From: Thalassiosira profunda
Lineage: Eukaryota; Bacillariophyta; Thalassiosirophyceae; Thalassiosirales; Thalassiosiraceae
NCBI GenBank assembly: GCA_036939355.1
Contig: JALLAP010000482.1
Location: forward strand, 1-13,135
Length of the DNA stretch: 13,135 bases
Direction of reading: 5' to 3'
Positions 7,757 through 13,135 of the stretch are shown here, in pieces. Position 1 is the first letter of the stretch; every line of letters starts with the position of its first letter. The position numbers and the translations under genes are program-made. A model generated the notes under the pieces. That model was given only the letters and a program-made list of their open reading frames with translations, did not search any database and had not been told where the DNA came from.

Positions 7757-7937
7757 CGTTGTTCGTTGTTGTTTGCGGTGAGCAAGAAGTGTCCTATATT
7801 GAAACGTACGTAAGTAGGGCAAAATTTTGAAAGTCGTTTGATCTTTTGAATCTGCTGATCGAGTTTTTGAATCTGCTTGACAAGCAAACGTCAAGCCGAG
7901 CACACTGTATCTACCAGAGCCCAAGTCTAGGTACATC
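7757..7937. promoter_or_regulatory. Divergent promoter region between GLE1 and MYND copy 3
   Basis: Only 181 bp separate the GLE1 start (- strand) from the ATG of MYND copy 3 (+ strand), so they would share a promoter. It contains a 13-bp direct repeat, TTTTGAATCTGCT, at 7844-7856 and 7865-7877 (21 bp apart, two helical turns). This stretch is more AT-rich than its surroundings. No TATA box is evident. Confidence 0.5.
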
Positions 7938-8786
7938 ATGCCCTCTCGAAAGAAGCGCGGCGGCAAAGGCAAATCCATGGGCAAGGCGAGGCGGGCCCAG
8001 GCTGCGATCGCCGAGCCCCCTTCGCAAGCCTCAAAGGTGGCCACTACTGTGACGCCAGGGGAGCAGCGGACAGTCAAAGCACAAGCTACCGACGACGATC
8101 TCAGCTGGATGGTCAACGGCTTGCGCATGGCGGGCTTAAATAAATGCCAGCACGGTCGGCCAAATCTAACCTACGGAGACGAGTTGGGGCGAATCGTTTG
8201 GAGGCAGAAAGGATCCTGATCGAGGCCGTCGACAAAGCTTCAGCATTTGCAGTCTGTTAGTAGACTCTTTAGAACACGAACAATTTCGCTCCCTTCGCAT
8301 CGTGGAAGACCAACGGAAGCTGTTTCTTTCAAGCCTCGTATCAATTGGCGCGGAGTTGCTCTTGCGGAGAGCAACCTGCATATGGCGACATCGCTGGCTA
8401 TGACCATAGGTACATTGGAACACGAAGGCGATGTGAAAGAGCGGAGCAAGGACTACGCTGCTGCTGAACAGCTTGGGCAGCTTTACAGTGTCACTGCTGC
8501 CACACAGCTTGGGCAGTTTTACAGGAACATCATGGATGACCCTGAGCGAGAGACAGTCCGTTTCTTTGCAAAACGGTTGAAATGTTCCTGTCTCAATTCT
8601 TTGCACAACGAGATGAAATCGCGTCCCCATTTGGGAAAATGTTGCCACTGCCAGAAATCAATGGAGCGAAAGGCTTTGATGGAGTGTTGCGGGTGTCACG
8701 TAAATTGCTATCATGGTATGCAGTGGTTGCAAAAAAGAGCAGTCGACGACGCCCGCTGCCATGAGCCGCTGAGCTCAGAGTTGTGA
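7938..8786 (+). pseudogene. Degenerate MYND zinc-finger gene, copy 3
   Basis: The N-terminus is typical of the family: MPSRKKRGGKGKSMGKARRA, then C-QHG, with a stop at 8217-8219. Family-like sequence continues in other frames: EAERILIEAVDKASAF from 8201, then VDSLEHEQFRSLRIVEDQRK...LVSIGAELLL from 8260 (matching the NPAERQLIARCLTSLGTSYLL region of copy 2), then SNLHMATSLAMTIGTLEHEG onward. The last part includes RETVRFFAKRLKCSCL and a half finger, CCHC...CCGC. The second half of the MYND finger (YCS..CQ..DW..H...C) is not readable in any frame, although scraps such as a TGCAGTGGTTGC stretch near 8718 hint at it. At least three frame changes plus the lost finger indicate a pseudogene. Introns could explain one change but not all. 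Confidence 0.72.
8468..8524 (+). repeat. 36-bp-period internal duplication in MYND copy 3
   Basis: A 21-bp segment at 8468-8488 recurs at 8504-8524 with one mismatch, 36 bp (12 codons) apart. It gives QLGQLY and QLGQFY. Copies 1 and 2 lack this duplication, so it arose after the copies separated. Confidence 0.85.
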
Positions 8787-9147
8787 GTTGTGGGTGTTTG
8801 GCTTTCTGCAAAAAAAATTCAGTGACATAAAGAACATTTTCATTTGCCTCATTTCATTTCACTTCGCCTCCTCCACACATCTCCTCGCGGGTCGAGGGCA
8901 TATCAGCCTCGCGGACCGCGCCGTCATCCGGGCGCTCCGGCTACGCGTCGTGCCTCCTCCCGAGCATCGGCGCCTGCGCCCGTCGCAGCTGGCGTCGGTC
9001 CGAATGATTTGGTGTTTGGGAGGCGTTGGTGCATGTTCGGCAATCAACAGATGAAAATCGAGCGGGTCCACCTGGCGCGAGCACGTGATCGAGTTGAGGC
9101 AAGTGGTGAAGAAGGCGGTGGGGCTGAAGAAGAGGCGCTATGTAGAG
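8787..9147. other. 361-bp gap, no supported gene
   Basis: This lies between the MYND pseudogene and the 3' end of the oxygenase gene. The left part is AT-rich with an A-run (8811-8818) that could be a 3' end. The right part is GC-rich and holds short open stretches on the + strand, including one reading GPNDLVFGRRWCMFGNQQMK near 8994-9053. No frame is long, conserved-looking or spliceable enough to call a gene. Confidence 0.4.
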
Positions 9148-10015
9148 TTACTGCTTCTTGGTCAACTCAAGGGCAATGAACATGGACCGGCCGCCAAGAC
9201 GGGTGAGGTGCTGCGTGTTGCCAACGACTCCTCCACCCTTCCCGGACATGGTCACGACACTGCCGTGCCTCAGCTTGACGCCGCACACCGAGTTCATCTT
9301 CTTCCACCACATCTGCTTTTCGAGGCAGCCAAGAGAGAGGACCATCCGGTGCGTGCCCGTGTACCCGGAATCGCAGTGGAAGGGATGCCAGCCGTCGTCG
9401 CTGTACCAGATGACATAGACGTGGTTGATATGGAAGTCTTGCTCAACCACATCGAACCACAACTTGAACGCGGGTATCAGACTGAGCAGCGCTCGCGTGC
9501 GACCTGCACCCCCAGGGAATCCACTCGACATTGCTCCGCGAGCGGCATAGATCTTGAGCAGCAGCTGCTTGGAGACAACCAGCCACATCAGCATGGAATG
9601 GATGAAGCGCCAATCTGTGAAAAAGTTGGTGTACCCCAAATGGACGTCTTCCGAATCAATCATTCCTGGCAGCATGGTTTCGTCGTACTCTCTTTCAGGC
9701 TCCCCTTCTTCCGTTGGCACGTCCTCCTTCTCCTCGGTATTGAGACGGAAGCCGTCTGGAATCCTGGACTCTTGGGCTGAACGGAGAGGGATTGAGTTGG
9801 CGCTGAGATAGTGAAGAGAAAGAAGGATAACGAATAATAACGAACGAACCTTCGGTGGTTGTGCGCTGCATCTCCACGTCGTCCTCCTCCATCTCCACCT
9901 CCTCAATGTCATTGCTTGACCGCAACGTAACCGCGACAGCAAGATAGTGCAGAGCCACGACGGCGAACACCCACAGAACCGTGGCCGCTTCGGGGAGGAG
10001 GGGCGTGGCCACCAT
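9148..10015 (-). CDS. Membrane-anchored AlkB-like 2-oxoglutarate/Fe(II) oxygenase
   Basis: Proposed CDS is complement(join(9148..9776, 9850..10015)), giving 264 residues. Exon 1 encodes a hydrophobic helix (about 10-31), then an acidic segment EEVEMEEDDVE. Exon 2 carries the catalytic domain: NHVYVIWYSDDGWHPFHCD, RMVLSLG, LRHGSVVTMSG, QHLTRLGGRS. The iron triad is read as H189, D191 and H245, with R252 (or R248) contacting 2-oxoglutarate. The order Y..DG..HxD...SLG...L.HGS..M.G...H...R is that of AlkB-type dioxygenases rather than prolyl 4-hydroxylases, which use Lys. The substrate is unknown; a membrane anchor argues against a soluble nuclear DNA-repair role. The 73-nt intron (9777-9849, phase 1) has a weak GTTCGT donor and a TTCAG acceptor, and is the only phase-compatible join I found. 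The frame stays open upstream to an ATG at 10375, so the start could be earlier. Confidence 0.72.
9777..9849 (-). other. Intron of the AlkB-like gene
   Basis: A 73-nt phase-1 intron read on the - strand as GAAG|GTTCGT ... CGTTCAG|CC. A second acceptor-like CTCAG lies 24 nt upstream of the chosen one but gives the wrong phase with this donor. The donor is non-ideal, so the join is moderately supported. Confidence 0.6.
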
Positions 10016-10822
10016 CTCGGTCAATGCGCAATGGTAGGGGCGGCAGTGCTCAAAAGTGGCGCGGGCGAGACAGTTGGCCAGCGCGGGGGCGCGGTGCAGT
10101 GCAAGAGGGTGTCGCGGCGGCGGCGGCGGCGGAGCGGCACAGCGCGTGGTACCGCAGTGGTAACGACGGCACGGGGGCGAGGCGGCTGGCGCGGCGGCGA
10201 GGGCGCGGCTCGGGAAGCGGGTTGGAGCAGGACGGCCGTTGGTAGAAGGAGGGCGCTGTTGAGTGAGGAGGCGGGGCGGAAATCCCGAGAATTCCTCGTA
10301 GAACTCAACGTAGGAACTAGTACTGGAAAACGGCCGCCTCCTTCTTCTTCCCCTCTCGCGGCGCATGCGCAACAAACCAGCCAGCGCGCAACCGCCACAC
10401 CCCCTCTGCGGCTAGCGCGACGCTGGCCGCCTCCATCGCATCGACGAAGGCCCGGTCCATCCCAAGGTGAGCGCGTTTCCGTTGCAATTGCCCTCGGCGG
10501 CAGGTCGGGCGCAACACTTTGCGAAATTGCAGCTGCCGCGCGTTTTGGTTTTGGCGGACACAGATCCGCCCTCCTACTCCTTGCGTCACCTCCTAGCCCA
10601 TCACCTCCTCGCCACCTTCCGGGCCATGGTGACGAGGTCGGCGGGTGGCGGCGGCTCGCCCCGGTGGCCGGCGGCGGCCGGCTCGGTTTGCATTCGCCGC
10701 CAGACCACGGCGCGGCCGATAGCGCCCGCATTGGCGGGGTCGGCCCGTGGCGTTGCAGCATCCTCTCTCCCGCATCTGAAACTCACACGCCGCCTCAACC
10801 GATTTTCTTTGCAGCCGCAGCG
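10016..10822. promoter_or_regulatory. Divergent intergenic region between the oxygenase and the membrane protein
   Basis: An 807-bp GC-rich region between two start codons facing away from each other. Long open frames cross it, but they are low-complexity Arg/Ala/Pro/Gly translations typical of high-GC non-coding DNA. It must hold both promoters and the leader intron described separately. I see no tRNA or other RNA gene. Confidence 0.5.
10467..10814 (+). other. Probable 5'-leader intron of the membrane-protein gene
   Basis: A consensus donor AAG|GTGAGC at 10467 and a strong pyrimidine-rich acceptor TTTTCTTTGCAG ending at 10814 define a 348-nt intron. The acceptor is 8 nt before the ATG at 10823. 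The ATG at 10365 upstream of the donor runs into a stop within 17 codons, so the first exon looks non-coding. It is longer than the coding introns in the window. Confidence 0.55.
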
Positions 10823-12004
10823 ATGGTGGCAGTCTCGGCGGAGGCGTCGCCCGCCTTGGGGGTGGTAGCCATCCTCATTCTTCTTGCAACGCTCGCTGCC
10901 GTGGCGACACGGGGGAGCAGACGCCGGCGGAACGACGAGCCCGCGGACGACGTCGAGCCCGAGAGGAACGTGCGGCGTCGTCCCGTGGGCGACGTCGAGG
11001 AGGGGCTCGTTTCGGCTGAAGGCGACGACACGGGGGCCTCGGATCCTTCCGGGGCGGAGGACGACGAGGAGTGGGATAGAGCGGCTTTGATTCTTCCTGG
11101 CGATAAAGAAGAGGGCACAGAGCACTACATCAGCAAGAACGTCCACCGCGAGAACTCGGGCAGCATCGTTTCTTCGTTGAACAATTTTCTCTCTCCATTT
11201 ACACCCAAACAGCCGACCTTGGAGGACCTGTTCTACACTCCACCGCCATCCCTGGAGACTGTCTACCAAGGGGTGCAACATCTCTCCGACCACGACCGAA
11301 GGTTGTACCTCAACAGGCTGCACTACATCAGCCTGCCAGTGATGGCCCTGGTGCTCGAGTACGCGACGGGGAAGTGCCTCCGAAAGTGCACCACGCTCGC
11401 ACATTCCAGCACTGCGCTCGGGCAGTACAATACCCCTCAAGACAGCGTTGCCGGATTTGTCGGAGGAGCGTCAGCGGACATCACCGCCGCAGCGATCGCG
11501 AAGGCGACTGCCGACAACAAAGCGATTCGCTACGTGTACGCCATCATCCTCGTCCTGCCCGGCGACTTTGCAGCCCTTCGCGCGTGGTACAACGCAAAGG
11601 TTGACCCGGACGCCGCTGCAATCCAGCGGCGGCTTCAAGCTCTGTGCATTGAACTTGGTCAAAAGGCCATGGCCGCGGCCAACCCTAATGCTACCAAAGG
11701 ACCGTTCCTTGTGTTCCTGGCCAACGCGAGCAAGACGGGCCCCGAGGGGGTCGCCATCATGAAGTACAAAAGAATGCGTAAAGATATGGAAAAGGCTGTC
11801 GCCAAGAATGGACTCGGCGCTTCGTTTGATGGGACCACAATCTGGGCAGCACTCCAGGCGATTGGGACGAACGGATGCCTTTGGAAGAATGTCGTGTGGA
11901 TCGTGCCGGTCTCTGAAGAGGCCTACAAGAAATCCTCGGCGGGAACTCTGAAGCATCCCTCCCAAGCTTTCCTCGATCTGGTCCGAGAGGGAGGAATCGC
12001 GTAG
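10823..12004 (+). CDS. Single-pass membrane protein of unknown function
   Basis: A single-exon 393-residue protein I do not recognise. Residues 11-28 (ALGVVAILILLATLAAVA) form a transmembrane helix followed by RGSRRRR, a stop-transfer pattern placing the bulk of the protein on the cytosolic side. Residues about 37-100 are acidic and probably disordered. Residues about 130-393 look globular: PTLEDLFYTPPPSLETVY, HYISLPVMALVLEYATGKCL, YVYAIILVLPGDF, KGPFLVFLANASKTGPEGVAIM and a C-terminal LWKNVVWIVPVSEEAY. The alternation of hydrophobic strand-like segments (YAIILVLP, FLVFLA, VVWIVPV) with helices suggests an alpha/beta fold, but no catalytic motif is evident. The start is the first ATG after a strong splice acceptor and directly precedes the membrane helix. 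Its promoter region is shared with the divergent oxygenase. Confidence 0.75.
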   Translation: MVAVSAEASPALGVVAILILLATLAAVATRGSRRRRNDEPADDVEPERNVRRRPVGDVEEGLVSAEGDDTGASDPSGAEDDEEWDRAALILPGDKEEGTEHYISKNVHRENSGSIVSSLNNFLSPFTPKQPTLEDLFYTPPPSLETVYQGVQHLSDHDRRLYLNRLHYISLPVMALVLEYATGKCLRKCTTLAHSSTALGQYNTPQDSVAGFVGGASADITAAAIAKATADNKAIRYVYAIILVLPGDFAALRAWYNAKVDPDAAAIQRRLQALCIELGQKAMAAANPNATKGPFLVFLANASKTGPEGVAIMKYKRMRKDMEKAVAKNGLGASFDGTTIWAALQAIGTNGCLWKNVVWIVPVSEEAYKKSSAGTLKHPSQAFLDLVREGGIA

Positions 12005-12405
12005 ATAAACGAGTGCTCTCGCCTTTGCTAGTCTAGATAGTGCCTTTGCTACGGAAACTTTTGTACATGAAACAATGGACTAGAGCTCTGTAGCTTGCGC
12101 TCTCCAACTCCTTCGTGCGGACCTCAAACAGTACTGACTCGCGCGGCACAACTGACAGACCTTTATAACCGGCTCCGTCTTTTCCTGCTCGCGAGCCTGC
12201 CAAGCCCAAGACTGGCCTCGGCACAAAAAGAGCTGCTTTGTTTCCTCAGAGTTGTAGGCAACCCTCTTGATAAGGCGGGTGTAAAAAACGCTCCCAGAAT
12301 ATCGATTCGTCCTAATCCAGTTTTGTTTGATCTTCCATCCCCAGCTTCCCAAGATCCCCAAGTACATTCCATTTTGCATTTTGCATATTCGCCACTCTTC
12401 ATCAT
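12005..12405. other. 401-bp convergent 3' region, no gene seen
   Basis: This lies between the stop codons of two convergent genes, so it holds both 3' ends. A TTTATAA at 12162-12168 and a short AT-rich repeat (ATTTTGC twice at 12371-12384) are present. Short open frames exist on both strands but lack any recognisable domain or codon pattern. No tRNA or snRNA signature was found. Confidence 0.45.
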
Positions 12406-13135
12406 TCATCGCAGCTGTCCCGAATCTGTAATCACCACAGGCACCCGCGTCCGTCCCGAGTCGCTCCCCACCTGCTCGATGGCCGCGACCACGTCCATGC
12501 CCGACACGACCTTGCCGAAGACGACGTGCTTCCCGTCCAGCCACGGAGTTTCTGCGGTGCAGAGAAAGAACTTTTGTTTGTGCAGTTGTGGGGTCCGACG
12601 AGAAGTTAGATGTACAATGAATAAGAATCGTATCGAGAGAGAAATGATTGCATTACCTACCTGAGATCCATTCGTATCTTTTCCAGCGTTTGCCATCGAC
12701 AATATCCCTTTCGTCGCGCAAAGATGTCATGGGGTTATGTGTATCGCGTGTGATGTGGACAGAGTAGATGTTTACATGTGCGAGCACGGCTCATCGCTCA
12801 CCTGGACCGGAGTGCTTCAGCTTAAAATTCTCGTCGGCGAACTTCTCCCCGTAAATCGACTGCGGATGAGAGAGAAAGACATCAAACAACAAGCATTATC
12901 ATACGTTGATGTATGTGTGGATTGAGCATCAAAACCAGATCAACTTTTTGATGCGAGCACATCAGTGTTGCAAACTCGTCGCTCACCTCCCCGCCCCGCC
13001 CGTTGCCCTTCGTAAAGTCCCCGCCCTGGCACATGAACCGCGGGATCACCCTGTGGAACGCGCTGCCCTTGAAGTGCATCACCTTCCCGCTCCGCCCCAC
13101 CCCGCGCTCGCCGGTGCACAGGCACCGAAAATTCT
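12406..13135 (-). CDS. CypA-type cyclophilin (peptidyl-prolyl isomerase), 5' end missing
   Basis: Four exons are visible: complement(join(12406..12570, 12661..12707, 12802..12859, 12987..>13135)), encoding the last 138 residues. The protein runs [78 protein letters not shown], ending DSGQLR. The CypA active-site residues are present: Arg of FHR, Phe-Met and Gln of FMCQ, Ala-Asn of MANAG, Phe of FFLC, and Trp and His of WLDGKH. Cyclophilins catalyse cis-trans isomerisation of Xaa-Pro bonds and bind cyclosporin. Introns are 90, 94 and 127 nt with GTAGGT, GTGAGC and GTGAGC donors; all phases agree. About 30 N-terminal residues lie beyond the window, so any targeting peptide is unseen. There is no C-terminal extension. 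Confidence 0.96.
12571..12660 (-). other. Cyclophilin intron (last)
   Basis: 90 nt, GTAGGT donor, CAAAAG acceptor, phase 0, between NGSQ and FFLCT. Confidence 0.9.
12708..12801 (-). other. Cyclophilin intron (middle)
   Basis: 94 nt, GTGAGC donor, CGAAAG acceptor, phase 1, splitting the Gly codon of [10 protein letters not shown]. Confidence 0.9.
12860..12986 (-). other. Cyclophilin intron (first visible)
   Basis: 127 nt, GTGAGC donor after GGE, TCCGCAG acceptor before SIYGEKF, phase 0. Confidence 0.9.

Noticed and set aside
8844..9179. Open stretch with PNDLVFGR, similar in feel to diatom DUF6824-type proteins
   Set aside because: Only a few residues match. The rest does not follow the family and the frame is short, so similarity is probably chance.
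9085..9780. Long + strand open frame opposite the oxygenase gene
   Set aside because: It is antisense to a gene with recognisable catalytic motifs and has no domain of its own.
9947..10822. Continuation of the membrane-protein frame far upstream, and opposing open frames
   Set aside because: The translations are Arg/Gly/Pro/Ala-rich, as expected for high-GC non-coding DNA, and they overlap the oxygenase start.
12080..12400. Minus-strand open frame downstream of the cyclophilin stop
   Set aside because: It is most simply 3' UTR. It has no domain, and the cyclophilin ends at the normal family C-terminus.
1..13135. CRISPR arrays, bacterial operons, tRNAs, rRNAs, complete transposons or integrated viruses
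   Set aside because: Nothing with the required repeats, RNA folds, transposase or viral hallmark motifs was seen. The introns and protein families indicate nuclear eukaryotic DNA.

Overview
This is a gene-dense nuclear segment of a eukaryote with GT-AG spliceosomal introns. Seven of the introns I placed lie in coding sequence (about 64-127 nt) and an eighth, probable one lies in a 5' leader. The DNA is GC-rich and intergenic gaps are short. A local family of proteins combines a basic SRKK..GKARK N-terminus, a C-x-HG motif and a C-terminal MYND zinc finger. From memory this architecture is abundant in centric diatoms and related ochrophytes, so I infer a diatom or other stramenopile alga. That assignment rests on recall, not on a search.

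Layout, left to right. (1) 361-2124 (+): a CK2-alpha-type protein kinase with an N-terminal signal peptide and several family-atypical insertions. (2) 2305-3439 (+): an intact three-exon MYND protein. (3) 3644-4549 (+): a second MYND paralogue, complete except for one reading-frame break near 4061-4075. (4) 4586-7756 (-): a 1056-residue nucleoporin in which a GLE1 mRNA-export domain is joined to an FG-repeat tail carrying two NUP42-like CCCH zinc fingers. (5) 7938-8786 (+): a third MYND copy, broken by several frame changes and lacking the second half of its zinc finger. (6) 9148-10015 (-): a two-exon 2-oxoglutarate/Fe(II) oxygenase of AlkB type with an N-terminal membrane anchor. (7) 10823-12004 (+): an unrecognised single-pass membrane protein, divergent from gene 6 and probably preceded by a leader intron. 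(8) 12406-13135 (-): the last four exons of a CypA-type cyclophilin, cut by the window edge.

The genes do not form one pathway. The MYND copies are a local duplication cluster at three stages of decay, with GLE1 lying between the second and third copies. The most notable objects are the GLE1-FG-CCCH protein, which joins features of two normally separate nuclear-pore partners, and the CK2-like kinase, which appears to enter the secretory pathway. Exon joins were inferred by eye from splice consensus, phase and conserved motifs. No transcript evidence was available.
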